Below are positions 1-9,778 of a stretch of DNA of 64,000 nucleotides, piece after piece. The notes beneath the pieces were generated by a model. That model was not told the origin of the DNA. It saw only the letters and a program-made list of their open reading frames with translations, and did no database searches. Source of the DNA: CBDCHC01 sp965277055 (GTDB lineage: Bacteria; Pseudomonadota; Gammaproteobacteria; PS1; Pseudothioglobaceae); NCBI GenBank assembly GCA_965277055.1, contig OZ255703.1:558001-622000 (forward strand), in the 5' to 3' direction. Position numbers and translations under genes: made by a program. Within the stretch, counting starts at the first letter, position 1. Each line of letters begins with the position of its first letter.

Positions 1-250
1 CACCGCTAAACATTAAGTTTTTAATAACTTGCTCTTCAGTCAGTCCTAAGTCCTTTGCCATACGGTTATAACGCATGTACTTGAGGCTATGACATCCAGA
101 ACAATAGTTCATAAATAACTTGGCACCATTTTGCAATGAATTTTGGTCACTAATATCAGTATGTGCATGTTGCAAGTCTAACTTTGGACCAGCTGCATAT
201 ACACCAATACAAAGAAGTGTGCTTACTAAAAATACTCCTAATTTGTTCAT
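1..250 (-). CDS. petC: Cytochrome c1 of the bc1 complex (5' part only)
   Basis: The first 83 codons are present and the gene runs off the left edge. The product starts MNKLGVFLVST, has a hydrophobic signal-like segment ending near VYA, and carries the c-type heme motif CSGCH at about residues 49-53, followed by LKYMRYNRMAKDLG, which is typical of cytochrome c1. It carries electrons from the Rieske protein to soluble cytochrome c on the periplasmic side. The ATG at 250 follows a clear GGAGAG ribosome-binding site and lies 9 bases after petB, so it is the last gene of petABC. Confidence 0.93.
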   Translation of the reverse strand, partial: MNKLGVFLVSTLLCIGVYAAGPKLDLQHAHTDISDQNSLQNGAKLFMNYCSGCHSLKYMRYNRMAKDLGLTEEQVIKNLMFSG

Positions 251-259
251 ACTTCTCTC

Positions 260-1705
260 CTAAATTCCTGTGGTACGCTCTGGTACTGGTTTGACTATCA
301 TTGCACTTTTGGATAACTTCATAGCGAAGATAAAGAATGCTAAATATAAGGTAACCACACCAAAGCCAATGGTTTGCATTGCTTCAAGATTTTCAAAAAA
401 TTTCTCAAACCCATTAAATGAGGTAGTAAATAGGTAGTACACAAAAGATAATCCTACAATGCCCAAAGTTGCGAGTAATACTAATACATAAATCGTACTA
501 CCTACACCTTCTTTTTTCTCATTAGCAGTAATCCATGGAAATAATAAGAAGTACCCAAAGTATAGGGCGGTAAAGAGTTGCGCCATAGCTACATATAATG
601 GAGTTACCCCTTTCATACCTAACCAACCTAAAACCACAAAGCCAATAACAAAAATAACAAGCGCTACTTTAAATGGCCATGTACGGTATCTAATAGAGTT
701 TACTGGGCTTTTATCAAGCCACGGCAAGAGGAATAATACACCAAGTGATAAGAACATCATGAGCACCCCTGGGAACTGAGAATTAAATAATGGTGGAATA
801 GCACGAAGTACTGAATAAAACGGCGTTAAGTACCATAATGGGGCAATGTGCTCTGGTGTTTTCAGCGGGTTTGCTTCAATAAAGTTTGGCGCTTCTAAAA
901 AATAGCCATTCAGTGCTGGAGCAAAAAATATCACTGCACTAAATAACATAAGGAATACCACTACACCAACAATATCTTTTACACTATAGTAAGGGTGGAA
1001 TGGAATACCATCTCTGGGAATGCCTGAATCATCTTTATTTGCTTTGATATCTACTCCATCTGGGTTATTAGATCCAACAGCATGAAGTGCTACAATATGT
1101 AAAAATACTAATAATACCAATACTAGTGGCAATGCAACGATGTGCAGTGAAAAGAATCTATTGAGTGCAGGGTCATCTACCGCATAGTCACCAAGGATGA
1201 AAAGTAAAATATCTTGCCCAATAAATGGTACAGTACCAAAGAGATTTATAATTACTTGCGCACCCCAATACGACATTTGCCCCCAAGGGAGTACATACCC
1301 CATAAAGGCTTCTGCCATTAAGGCAATATAAATAATCATTCCAAGAATCCAGACAAGCTCACGTGGTTTTTTATATGAGCCATAAATCATCGCACGATAC
1401 ATATGTAAGTAAATCACCATAAAGAATGCCGAAGCACCAGTTGAGTGCATATAGCGAATCAACCAGCCCCAATCCACATCACGCATAATGTACTCTACAG
1501 AACCAAACGCCAGAGCAGCATCAGGCTTATAATGCATCGCAAGGAAGATACCAGTCACTAACTGAATGACTAATACTAAAATTGCAAGGGAGCCAAAAAA
1601 GTACCAGAAGTTAAAGTTTCTTGGTGCATAATATTCAGCTAAATGTTCGTTCCATACTTTGGTAAGTGGAAATCTTTGATCAATCCAATTTTTATTATTA
1701 TCCAT
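260..1705 (-). CDS. petB: Cytochrome b of the bc1 complex
   Basis: A 481-residue membrane protein holding the two b hemes and the quinol oxidation and quinone reduction sites of complex III. Heme-ligand histidines are visible in RYMHSTGAS and IYLHMYRAM (helix B) and in FFSLHIVALP and LVFLHIVALH (helix D). The Qo-site motif usually written PEWY reads PLWY here, within PEHIAPLWYLTPFYS; substitutions at the second position are known in proteobacteria. The protein is longer than the roughly 400-430 residues of many bacterial homologues because extra membrane segments follow at the C-terminus. It is the middle gene of petABC. Confidence 0.97.
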   Translation of the reverse strand: MDNNKNWIDQRFPLTKVWNEHLAEYYAPRNFNFWYFFGSLAILVLVIQLVTGIFLAMHYKPDAALAFGSVEYIMRDVDWGWLIRYMHSTGASAFFMVIYLHMYRAMIYGSYKKPRELVWILGMIIYIALMAEAFMGYVLPWGQMSYWGAQVIINLFGTVPFIGQDILLFILGDYAVDDPALNRFFSLHIVALPLVLVLLVFLHIVALHAVGSNNPDGVDIKANKDDSGIPRDGIPFHPYYSVKDIVGVVVFLMLFSAVIFFAPALNGYFLEAPNFIEANPLKTPEHIAPLWYLTPFYSVLRAIPPLFNSQFPGVLMMFLSLGVLFLLPWLDKSPVNSIRYRTWPFKVALVIFVIGFVVLGWLGMKGVTPLYVAMAQLFTALYFGYFLLFPWITANEKKEGVGSTIYVLVLLATLGIVGLSFVYYLFTTSFNGFEKFFENLEAMQTIGFGVVTLYLAFFIFAMKLSKSAMIVKPVPERTTGI

Positions 1706-1715
1706 GTCTTATTCC

Positions 1716-2321
1716 TTATGCTGATGGGTCCACACCAATACGAATTAATTGGTCGTTCACATAGTGATATGGTGGCACTTCAAGGTTTCTTGGTGCTGGT
1801 GTACCAGCGAATACTCTGCCTGCTAAATCAAACTTAGAGCCATGACATGGGCAGTAAAAACCACCAAGCCATGATGAGCCACCTAAGTCAGCAGCCCCTA
1901 CTTCTGGGCGATAGGTAGGTGAGCACCCAAGATGAGTACAAATACCCATATATACTCCAATTTCCGGGTTAATTGAACGGTACTGGTTGCTTGCATAGGT
2001 AGGCTGAACAGATGATGCACTTGTAGGGTCAGTGAGTTTAGCCTCTACTTCAGTTAAACGCGCAAGTTCATCAGCATTTCGTTTGTACACAAAAATTGCT
2101 TTTTTGCGCCATAAATAACGAAGTAACTGCCCTTCTTCCAATTTAGAAATATCTACATCTACTGGAGCACCTGCGGCTTTTGCTTTTTCAGAAGGCATCC
2201 AAGAAGATAAAAATGGCGCTGCCACAAACCCTACCCCTACTGCACCTACTACACTGGTAGCAGCAGTAAGGAAGCGTCTTCTTTTAAGGTCAATTTCTTG
2301 ATTTGTAGTCTGTTCTGACAT
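1716..2321 (-). CDS. petA: Rieske iron-sulfur subunit of the bc1 complex
   Basis: The [2Fe-2S] subunit that oxidises quinol and passes electrons to cytochrome c1. Cluster-binding boxes CTHLGCSP and CPCHGSKFD are both intact. The N-terminus has a twin-arginine type signal (KRRRFLTAA) followed by a single membrane anchor, as expected for Tat-inserted Rieske proteins. I chose the ATG at 2321 (MSEQTTNQEID), which follows AGGATAGTT; an in-frame ATG 13 codons upstream would add a poor leader. First gene of petABC; the 259 bases upstream to rbfA probably hold its promoter, which I could not pinpoint. Confidence 0.96.
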   Translation of the reverse strand: MSEQTTNQEIDLKRRRFLTAATSVVGAVGVGFVAAPFLSSWMPSEKAKAAGAPVDVDISKLEEGQLLRYLWRKKAIFVYKRNADELARLTEVEAKLTDPTSASSVQPTYASNQYRSINPEIGVYMGICTHLGCSPTYRPEVGAADLGGSSWLGGFYCPCHGSKFDLAGRVFAGTPAPRNLEVPPYHYVNDQLIRIGVDPSA

Positions 2322-2580
2322 AACTATCCTTTTAAAATATATAGTATGATGATAATTCATCCCACTGCACTATTTCGTTTATATACCCTCACTCTCCAGA
2401 GGTAAATATTAATAAAATCTAATATATACGGTAGTTTTAGGCATATAGGCAAAACAGCTTGTGACTATATTGACATAAAAATATACAAAAATACCTAATA
2501 TTATAGAATATTTTGGTTTTTTAATCTAGTCAGAATGTGATTTAATCTTTAAGAATATTCATACCAGACCAAAAACTCAA

Positions 2581-2922
2581 TTATTGTTTGAGTTTGTAGA
2601 GTGCGTTTTCAATAGCTTGAGCTTTTTGCGGGGTATCATCATATTTAAAATTAAGATGAGGCGTATGGCGTAACTGCACCCGATGAGCGAGTTCATAGCG
2701 AATAAATCCCGAGGCTTTGGTTAGGGAGTGTTGTACTTCACTGAGTTCATCTGGTTCACAAGTAAAAAATACTTTGGCACTTGACAGGTCTTTAGCGGTA
2801 ATAACTTCAATAATCTCAAGCGAATTTAGGCGTGGGTCTCTCACCAATGTACGCAGAATATTAATCACTTCTCGTAAAATAAGTTGGTTGAATCGCTCGG
2901 TTCTATAACTTTGTTGTTGCAT
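2581..2922 (-). CDS. rbfA: 30S ribosome-binding factor A
   Basis: 113 residues, the normal size for RbfA, a KH-fold protein that helps process the 5' end of 16S rRNA in late 30S assembly. The start (YRTERFNQLILREV), the central DPRL segment followed by VITAKDLSSAKVF, and the end HTPHLNFKYDD are characteristic. It is the last gene of the rimP-nusA-infB-rbfA operon, 55 bases downstream of infB, the order seen in E. coli. Confidence 0.95.
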   Translation of the reverse strand: MQQQSYRTERFNQLILREVINILRTLVRDPRLNSLEIIEVITAKDLSSAKVFFTCEPDELSEVQHSLTKASGFIRYELAHRVQLRHTPHLNFKYDDTPQKAQAIENALYKLKQ

Positions 2923-2977
2923 ACGGGATATGTTAGTCTATGCTTGCTCTAATTAGACTTACTTCTAGGCAGTAATT

Positions 2978-5293
2978 TTAGAGGGTGCGTTTAGTCTCGA
3001 TGCGTTCAAAAACCTCGATTTGATCGCCCACTTCTACCTGATAATCAACAACACCAATACCACATTCGGTGCCTGATTTCACTTCATTCACATCATCTTT
3101 AAAACGGCGCAGACTTTCAAGCTCGCCTTCATATACTACTACACTATCTCTGAGTACACGAATCGGCATATCACGGCGTACTACACCCTCAGCCACCATA
3201 CACCCAGCAATATCGCCAAACTTCGGTGAACGAAACACTTCTTTCACATCTGCAATACCAATAATATTCTCACTAAGTTCTGGTGCTAGCATACCACTCA
3301 TCATTGCTCTGACATCATCAATCAAGTTATAAATCACACTATAGTATTCAATTTTCACACCCAGATTAGCAGCTTCTTTACGTGCTACACTATCTGCTCG
3401 CACGTTAAAGCCTAAAATGGCTGCATTTGATGTTTCTGCTAAAACTACATCGGTATTACTAATTGCCCCGACTCCATTAGAGATAATTTTGACCTTTACT
3501 TCATTAGTGGAAAGGTCTTCCAAACTATCGACAATTGCTTGTGCAGAGCCACGCACATCAGCTTTCACCATGATATTAATAATAGATACATTGCCCTCTT
3601 CCATTTTGGCTAAGAAGGCATCCATCTTATCTGCTTGTTGTTTTTGAATTAGTTTTTCTCTGAGTTTAGTCTTTCTAAACTCAGCAACCTCACGGGCTTT
3701 TTTCTCATTTTCTACTACTAAGATTTCATCACCTGCATCTGGCACACCACTAAACCCTAAGAGTTCTACTGGTGTAGAAGGTCCTGCAGATTTGAGAATC
3801 TCGCCTGAATCAGAAAGCACTTGTTTTACTTTCCCGTATTCTACGCCCGCAACGACAATATCACCGCGCTTGAGGGTCCCCGATTGCACTAACACATCCA
3901 CGACCTTACCACGTCCTTTATCTACTTTTGCTTCTAGTACGACCCCTTGAGCTGGAGTGTTTACTTCTGCCTTGAGTTCAAGTATTTCTGCTGTTAGAGA
4001 AATATTATTTAACAAGTCATCAATTCCCTCACCAGTAAGTGCAGATACTGGAGAGATAATCGTATCTCCGCCCCAGTCTTCAGATACCACATCATGAGTT
4101 GATAAAATCTGCTTAACCTTGTCAATATTGGCCCCTTCTTTATCTATTTTATTGACCGCAACAATCATCGGTACTTCAGCCTTTTTAGCATATTCAATAG
4201 ATTGAATGGTTTGTGGCATCACCCCATCATCGGCAGCAACTACTAATATGACAATATCAGTCGTATTCGCTCCGCGCTCACGCATTTTGCCAAATGCCGC
4301 ATGCCCCGGGGTATCAATAAAGGTAATTTTTCCGGTATCACTACTCACCTGATAGGCACCAATATGCTGAGTAATACCCCCAGCTTCAGAGCTCACTACA
4401 CCAGACTTACGAATATAATCAAGCAATGAAGTTTTACCGTGGTCCACATGTCCCATAATAGTAACAATTGGTGGGCGCTCTTCGCCTGAGTTATTACTTT
4501 TACGCACGAGAGTGTCTTCGACCGTTTCTTCTATATATTCTACAGGGTTATGTCCGAGTTCCTCTACTACGAGCATAGCAGTGTCTTGGTCAATACTATC
4601 ATTAAGCGTAGCCATCACGCCCATGCCCATCATGACTTTAAGCACTTCACCTGCTTTGATTTTCATCAGTAGTGCGAGTTCAGAAACTTTAATCATCTCA
4701 GGGACATTAATATCTAAGACTACTTTTTCCACTGGCTTCACAAAGCCGTGTTGGGCTTGCTCTTCTTTTAATTTTTGCGAAAGCCTACTGCGGTCTTTTT
4801 TCTTAAGTTTAGTTTTTTTGCTAAAACTATCACCCGCATTTTTGCGTGGTTGTTCTGGAGTTCTATAGGTTTTACTAGGTGCTTGTTTTTTAGCGTCTTT
4901 GGCTTGTTGCTTTTTCTCGGTCTCTTGTTGTTTTTGTTGTTCTTCTAATAATTTTTTTTGCTCTTCACGGCGAATACGCTCTGCCTCTTGTTTTTCTCGC
5001 CCTTCTTTGAGCATTTGTTGGCGTTTTGCATCTAACTCACGTTCTTTCAAGGCTTTTTTACGCCCTTCTTCTAGTGCTTGTTCTACTTCTTTGCTTGAGG
5101 TAGTCGGCTCTTCCTTCACAGGAGTGCTTGGCATACGTTTATTTTTAATGCTTTCCATTAAGGTTTTCACCTCACTCATAGAAACCTCACTGTCAGCAGT
5201 TTTGCCCCCTACACCGGCTTCATCTAGAAGGGCTATAAGTTCATCTACTGTTTTTTTTGTTAGCTTTGTTAAGCTTTGTACCGTATGTGCCAT
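2978..5293 (-). CDS. infB: Translation initiation factor IF-2
   Basis: GTPase that places initiator fMet-tRNA on the ribosome. From the ATG at 5293 (MAHTVQSLTKL) it is 771 residues: an N-terminal IF2_N segment, a long Lys/Glu/Gln-rich coiled region (about 75-200), a second IF2_N domain, the G domain from about residue 280 with GHVDHGKTS, DTPGHAAF and NKIDK, then the C-terminal beta-barrel domains. An in-frame ATG 15 codons upstream overlaps nusA and is unlikely. Only a weak Shine-Dalgarno is seen, fitting coupling to nusA, which ends 19 bases earlier. The fMet tRNA it recognises is encoded at the head of the same operon. Confidence 0.97.
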   Translation of the reverse strand: MAHTVQSLTKLTKKTVDELIALLDEAGVGGKTADSEVSMSEVKTLMESIKNKRMPSTPVKEEPTTSSKEVEQALEEGRKKALKERELDAKRQQMLKEGREKQEAERIRREEQKKLLEEQQKQQETEKKQQAKDAKKQAPSKTYRTPEQPRKNAGDSFSKKTKLKKKDRSRLSQKLKEEQAQHGFVKPVEKVVLDINVPEMIKVSELALLMKIKAGEVLKVMMGMGVMATLNDSIDQDTAMLVVEELGHNPVEYIEETVEDTLVRKSNNSGEERPPIVTIMGHVDHGKTSLLDYIRKSGVVSSEAGGITQHIGAYQVSSDTGKITFIDTPGHAAFGKMRERGANTTDIVILVVAADDGVMPQTIQSIEYAKKAEVPMIVAVNKIDKEGANIDKVKQILSTHDVVSEDWGGDTIISPVSALTGEGIDDLLNNISLTAEILELKAEVNTPAQGVVLEAKVDKGRGKVVDVLVQSGTLKRGDIVVAGVEYGKVKQVLSDSGEILKSAGPSTPVELLGFSGVPDAGDEILVVENEKKAREVAEFRKTKLREKLIQKQQADKMDAFLAKMEEGNVSIINIMVKADVRGSAQAIVDSLEDLSTNEVKVKIISNGVGAISNTDVVLAETSNAAILGFNVRADSVARKEAANLGVKIEYYSVIYNLIDDVRAMMSGMLAPELSENIIGIADVKEVFRSPKFGDIAGCMVAEGVVRRDMPIRVLRDSVVVYEGELESLRRFKDDVNEVKSGTECGIGVVDYQVEVGDQIEVFERIETKRTL

Positions 5294-5312
5294 ATAGTGT
5301 ATTAGGATTATA

Positions 5313-6788
5313 TTATTCGAACCAGCCTTCTTTTTCACGTGCAGTTAAGATAATGCTTGAAGCAGTATCCTTATCTAATGCATAAATATCTAATAGTTCA
5401 TCAATGGAGAGTTCAGCTAAATCTTCTAGAGTGTTAATATCGCTATCAATTAGTGCATTGGACACTTCGTTAGTCACACCCTCTATATCTAGGAATATTT
5501 CACTAGAATCTGCGTTATCTAGTGCTGCTACGAGTTGTGCATCTAGTGCTGCTCCTTGCAAAGATAGTATGCCTTCTTCCTCTAGCCCGCCAACCCCTAA
5601 GAGTGCTTCTGGTTCAGACTCAGCAATACTATCTACAGAAATAAATCCTTTAGCAAAGAGTGCACCTGCAAGCTCTATATCAATGCTGAGTGCGTCAGCT
5701 AATTTCTCAAGGTTTTTATGCTCTGCTTCTTGCTTAATTTTTTGTGCTTCATCACTGCTAATCGCATTTAAACTCCACCCCGTGAGTTTCGAGGCTAAGC
5801 GAATATTTTGCCCCGCTTTACCAATGGCTTTTGCAAGTTCTTCTTCAGCAAATGCTAAGTCCATTGATTTAGTATTTTCATGCATAGTGATAGAATCAAC
5901 AATTGCCGGTGCCATTGCGTTAATCACAAAGTTCACAGGGTTGCTATCCCAAAGAACTACATCAATTTTCTCTCCGCCCAATTCATTACTTACCGCTTGA
6001 ATGCGTGTACCACGCATCCCGATACATGAACCCACTGCATCAATACGGCGGTCACGTGCTTTAATTGCCATTTTAGAACGAATACCCGCATCACGACTCG
6101 CACCCATTACTTTAATGGCTCCTTCAGCAATTTCTGGAACTTCCATAGCAAATAATGCACCGAGCATTGCATCATCAGTACGAGAGAGTACCACCTGCTT
6201 GCCACGTGGGCTTTCGCTAATTTCTTTGACTAATACGCGGATACGTTCGCCTTTACGCATAATCTCATTAGGAATTAACTCACCTCTAGTGATAATACCA
6301 TCAATACCACCCAGATCTAAAATAATATTGGTTTTAGTGATACGCTTAATCACACAACTAATAATTTCACCCACTTTGGTTTGATAGCGTGCCACAATGC
6401 TTTCTCTTTCTGCTTCGCGTACTTTTTGGATAATTGCTTGTTTTACTGTTTGTGCACCTATTCTATCAAAGCGCATCGGCGGAATTTCTTCACTCACAAA
6501 ATCATCCACTTCAGTATCTGGTGCATCTTTTTGATAGATATGTAACTGGGCATCAAACTCAGTGCCATCGTCATCTACAAAACGTTCTCCATCAGCAATC
6601 ACTTGCCAGAGTCTATACGTTTTAAAGGTCGTAGAGTCAGAATCAAATGCAACACGAATATTCCAATCTGTTTGCTTTTTAGTTGCCAGCGCAAGTGCTT
6701 CCTCAAGGGCACTAAATACTGCATCTTGTGGGATGCTTTTTGCATTGGCAATTGCTTCTGCCATTAATAATAATTCTTTTGTTTCCAT
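5313..6788 (-). CDS. nusA: Transcription termination/antitermination factor NusA
   Basis: RNA polymerase-associated factor for pausing, termination and rRNA antitermination. About 491 residues: N-terminal RNAP-binding domain, S1 domain (about 135-200), tandem KH domains (about 230-345, with SCIGMRGTRIQAV and EELAKAIGKAGQNIR), then two C-terminal acidic helix-hairpin-helix repeats, an arrangement typical of gammaproteobacteria. The chosen start METKELLLMAEA follows a TAGGAC site and lies 5 bases after rimP; an in-frame ATG 4 codons upstream would overlap rimP. Second gene of the operon. Confidence 0.97.
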   Translation of the reverse strand: METKELLLMAEAIANAKSIPQDAVFSALEEALALATKKQTDWNIRVAFDSDSTTFKTYRLWQVIADGERFVDDDGTEFDAQLHIYQKDAPDTEVDDFVSEEIPPMRFDRIGAQTVKQAIIQKVREAERESIVARYQTKVGEIISCVIKRITKTNIILDLGGIDGIITRGELIPNEIMRKGERIRVLVKEISESPRGKQVVLSRTDDAMLGALFAMEVPEIAEGAIKVMGASRDAGIRSKMAIKARDRRIDAVGSCIGMRGTRIQAVSNELGGEKIDVVLWDSNPVNFVINAMAPAIVDSITMHENTKSMDLAFAEEELAKAIGKAGQNIRLASKLTGWSLNAISSDEAQKIKQEAEHKNLEKLADALSIDIELAGALFAKGFISVDSIAESEPEALLGVGGLEEEGILSLQGAALDAQLVAALDNADSSEIFLDIEGVTNEVSNALIDSDINTLEDLAELSIDELLDIYALDKDTASSIILTAREKEGWFE

Positions 6789-6793
6789 AAGTC

Positions 6794-7243
6794 CTACCAA
6801 GTAATTACTAAATTTCCTTTATTGATTATGTTAAAGTCTACCTCTAACTCATTATTTTCTACTATTATATAAATAGATTTCTCTACTACTTTACTGATTT
6901 TACCAGTAATTTTTTTATTTTTTTCAATCGGACGCATCAGCTTAAGTTGCACTTCTTGATCAATATAACGCTGATAATGCTCCAGAGTAAATAATTCACG
7001 CTCCACTCCGGGGGAAGAGACCTCTAAGCTATACTCAGTACTTATCGGGTCTTCTACATCCAAAATCGCACTCACATGCCCACTCACAAGTGAGCAATCA
7101 TCAAGAGAAATACCGTCCTCATGGTCAATATATACCTTAATAGTCTTTGCTCCCCCTTGTACATATGTTACTGCCCAAAGTTCATACCCCAATGTTTCAA
7201 TAGTGGGAGTAATAAGCTGTGCTATTTGGTCTTTTATTGCCAC
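6794..7243 (-). CDS. rimP: Ribosome maturation factor RimP
   Basis: 149 residues, usual length for RimP, needed for 30S subunit maturation. Characteristic segments are GYELWAVTYVQGG, IDHEDGISLDDCS and YSLEVSSPGVEREL. It lies just after the initiator tRNA gene and an intervening hairpin and directly precedes nusA, the conserved fMet tRNA-rimP-nusA-infB arrangement. Confidence 0.95.
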   Translation of the reverse strand: MAIKDQIAQLITPTIETLGYELWAVTYVQGGAKTIKVYIDHEDGISLDDCSLVSGHVSAILDVEDPISTEYSLEVSSPGVERELFTLEHYQRYIDQEVQLKLMRPIEKNKKITGKISKVVEKSIYIIVENNELEVDFNIINKGNLVITW

Positions 7244-7256
7244 GATTATTTTAAAA

Positions 7257-7289
7257 AATCAAAAAATAAACCCCCATAAAGGGGGTTTA
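7257..7289 (-). terminator. Hairpin with U-tract between fMet tRNA and rimP
   Basis: On the minus strand AAACCCCC, loop TTTAT and GGGGGTTT form an 8-bp stem followed by TTATTTTTTGATTTTTT. This is a good intrinsic terminator shape placed after the tRNA and before rimP. It probably ends or attenuates tRNA transcription, leaving partial read-through into the nusA operon. Confidence 0.75.
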
Positions 7290-7356
7290 ACATGTACTGA
7301 ACCAACATACTGCAATACAAAATTCTCACCAGTGATACACCTAAGGTATATCAATT

Positions 7357-7433
<77 letters not shown>

Positions 7434-7518
7434 TCAAACAGAACTATTATATCATAGTTTCACAGAAATCCCTAATGTCTTGGTGCACTACCCAAAAGCC
7501 TTAGTGTGATAGGTGGAG

Positions 7519-8757
7519 TTACGCTTGAAATTTAGAAAAAATGAGCGAAGCATTCGTACCGCCAAAGCCAAAACTATTACTCATAACGCTCGCCACTTCT
7601 AATTCTTTAGTTTCGGTGAGAATAGGTAGACCAGCTGCTCCCTCATCAAGCTCGGTAATATTTGCAGACTTCACTAAGAAGCCATGTTCCATCATCAATA
7701 GAGAATAAATTGCTTCATTTACTCCAGCAGCACCAAGGGCATGTCCACTGAGTGATTTGGTAGAACTAATATACGGAGTATTATTTTGAAATACTGATTT
7801 GATTGCTTCTAATTCTTTTAAGTCACCTACAGGAGTAGAAGTACCATGTGCATTAATATAGTCAAGTGCTTGATTACCATATACCTCACTAGCACTATGC
7901 TGTGAGAGTGCAAGTTCCATACAACGCTTTGCACCTTCGCCACTTGGGGCTACCATATCATACCCATCACTCGTAGCAGCATAGCCAGTAATCTCAGCTA
8001 AGATATTTGCACCACGACTCTGGGCGTGTTCTAATGATTCGAGTACTAAAGTACCACCCCCGCCAGAGATGACAAATCCGTCCCTATGTGCATCGTATGC
8101 CCGAGAAGCAAGCTCTGGGGTATCATTATAATTTGATGATAATGCACCCATAGCATCAAATAGCATACTCAATGACCAGTCTAGTTCTTCACCGCCCCCA
8201 GCAAACATCACATCTGCCTTGCCAAGCTGAATTTGCTCCATCGCTACACCTATACAGTGCGCAGAAGTAGAGCATGCAGAACTAATAGAGTAGTTAATGC
8301 CTTTAATTTTAAAATTAGTTGCTAAACATGCTGAAGTAGTAGAGCCCATCGCACGGGGTACACGGTAGGGTCCTACCCGTTTAATGCCTTTTTCTCGTAA
8401 TATATCTGCCGCTTCTACCACATTCACATTAGATGCCCCGCCTGATCCAACAATAATACCAGTCCGTGGGTGAGAAATTTGCTCCTGAGTAAGTCCAGAC
8501 TGAGTAATGGCTTCACTCATAGCCACAGTGTTATAAATTGCAGCATCTGCCATGAAGCGTACCATTTTACGATCAATGATTTCGCTATAATCTATTTCAG
8601 GTAATTGCCCAGATACTTGAGAGCGCATACCCATTTGTGCATAAGACTCATCTTGTTTAATGCCGGTTACCGCATGTTGTAATGAGGTAGTAACAGCATC
8701 TTTGCCTAGTCCCAGACTAGACACAATGCCCATACCAGTAATAACTACACGTTTCAT
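7519..8757 (-). CDS. fabB: 3-oxoacyl-ACP synthase I
   Basis: 412 residues. Condensing enzyme that elongates acyl-ACP with malonyl-ACP and is needed for unsaturated fatty acids. The catalytic Cys is in SACSTSAHC (about residue 160) and the two His residues are in NAHGTSTPVGD and SLSGHALGAAG. The C-terminal SNSFGFGGTNAS motif is present. The closely linked fabA identifies it as FabB rather than FabF; it starts 1 base after fabA ends, so the two are translated from one message. Confidence 0.95.
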   Translation of the reverse strand: MKRVVITGMGIVSSLGLGKDAVTTSLQHAVTGIKQDESYAQMGMRSQVSGQLPEIDYSEIIDRKMVRFMADAAIYNTVAMSEAITQSGLTQEQISHPRTGIIVGSGGASNVNVVEAADILREKGIKRVGPYRVPRAMGSTTSACLATNFKIKGINYSISSACSTSAHCIGVAMEQIQLGKADVMFAGGGEELDWSLSMLFDAMGALSSNYNDTPELASRAYDAHRDGFVISGGGGTLVLESLEHAQSRGANILAEITGYAATSDGYDMVAPSGEGAKRCMELALSQHSASEVYGNQALDYINAHGTSTPVGDLKELEAIKSVFQNNTPYISSTKSLSGHALGAAGVNEAIYSLLMMEHGFLVKSANITELDEGAAGLPILTETKELEVASVMSNSFGFGGTNASLIFSKFQA

Positions 8758-8758
8758 A

Positions 8759-9268
8759 TTAAAAATTACTTGTATTAGTAAATAGCCCTACTTTCAGGTT
8801 CTTTGCTTCGTAAATTTGTTTCCCATCTACTTCCATCGTGGCATCAGCGATCCCCATATAGAGTTTACGTGCAATCACCCGTGATAAACTAATCTTATAG
8901 GTTACTATTTTGCTTGTAGGAAGAACTTGTCCGGTAAATTTAATATCCCCAGAACCAAGAGCACGCCCACGACCAGGGCCACCAAGCCAACCTAAATAAA
9001 AGCCAACTAATTGCCACATGGCATCAACGCCTAGACAACCAGGCATGACTGGGTCATTATTAAAATGACAATCAAAAAACCATAATTCTGGCTTGATGTC
9101 TAATTCTGCAATAATTTCTCCTTTACCGTACGTACCACCATCTTCAGTAATGGATAAAATTCTATCCACCATAAGCATAGGTGGTTTAGGGAGTTGTGCA
9201 TTGCCAGGACCAAATAATCTGCCCTCAGCACAATCAATAAGTTCTTCGTACGTATAGGAGTGTTGCAT
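8759..9268 (-). CDS. fabA: 3-hydroxydecanoyl-ACP dehydratase/isomerase
   Basis: 169 residues (E. coli FabA has about 171). Bifunctional dehydratase and trans-2/cis-3 isomerase that introduces the double bond of bacterial unsaturated fatty acids. Hot-dog fold with the active-site His in CHFNNDPVMPGC and Asp in LGVDAMWQ. The fabA-fabB pair is a signature of gammaproteobacteria and some alphaproteobacteria. Confidence 0.96.
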   Translation of the reverse strand: MQHSYTYEELIDCAEGRLFGPGNAQLPKPPMLMVDRILSITEDGGTYGKGEIIAELDIKPELWFFDCHFNNDPVMPGCLGVDAMWQLVGFYLGWLGGPGRGRALGSGDIKFTGQVLPTSKIVTYKISLSRVIARKLYMGIADATMEVDGKQIYEAKNLKVGLFTNTSNF

Positions 9269-9407
9269 TACATTTTGTTATAAACCCATTAGTTTACTTC
9301 ACTAATGCGTTGAGAAAATCATAAATCAAACGAATATTATACCAAACTGGTAAAGTTATAGCCGTCTATGTATTTATGGGGAGTATACAAAAGTTTGTCA
9401 GAAGTTG

Positions 9408-9483
9408 TGGTGGCCACACCTAGAATCGAACTAGGGACACAGGGATTTTCAGTCCCTTGCTCTACCAACTGAGCTATGTGGCC
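9408..9483 (-). tRNA. tRNA-Phe (GAA)
   Basis: A 76-base cloverleaf with anticodon GAA in GGGACTGAAAATCCC and encoded CCA. Last of a Val-Asp-Phe cluster read on the minus strand, 139 bases before fabA. Confidence 0.96.
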
Positions 9484-9520
9484 AGAGAACAACTTGGGTG
9501 CAAATTACCTCTTAAATATA

Positions 9521-9597
9521 TGGCGGGATGGACGGGATTCGAACCCGCGACCCCCTGCGTGACAGGCAGGTATTCTAACCAGCTGAACTACCACCCC
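9521..9597 (-). tRNA. tRNA-Asp (GTC)
   Basis: A 77-base cloverleaf with anticodon GTC in CCTGTCACGCAGG, T-loop GGTTCGAATCC, discriminator G and encoded CCA. Middle of the Val-Asp-Phe cluster. Confidence 0.96.
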
Positions 9598-9657
9598 ATA
9601 TTTAAAGGTCTACAAACACCAGCAAGCATTGCAACACTACTCGGGCTATGCTTGTTT

Positions 9658-9733
9658 TGGTGGGCGCTACAAGACTTGAACTTGTGACCCTCGCCTTGTA
9701 AGGGCGATGCTCTACCAACTGAGCTAAGCGCCC
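9658..9733 (-). tRNA. tRNA-Val (TAC)
   Basis: A 76-base cloverleaf with anticodon TAC in CGCCCTTACAAGGGCG and encoded CCA. First of the Val-Asp-Phe cluster. Confidence 0.96.
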
Positions 9734-9778
9734 AAAAACGCACTATTATACCGTGAAAAACCAAAACTTGGAATTTTT

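Noticed and set aside
5404..6384. Long open frames on the plus strand opposite nusA and infB
   Set aside because: Low-complexity Ser/Ala-rich products antisense to highly conserved genes; composition shadows.
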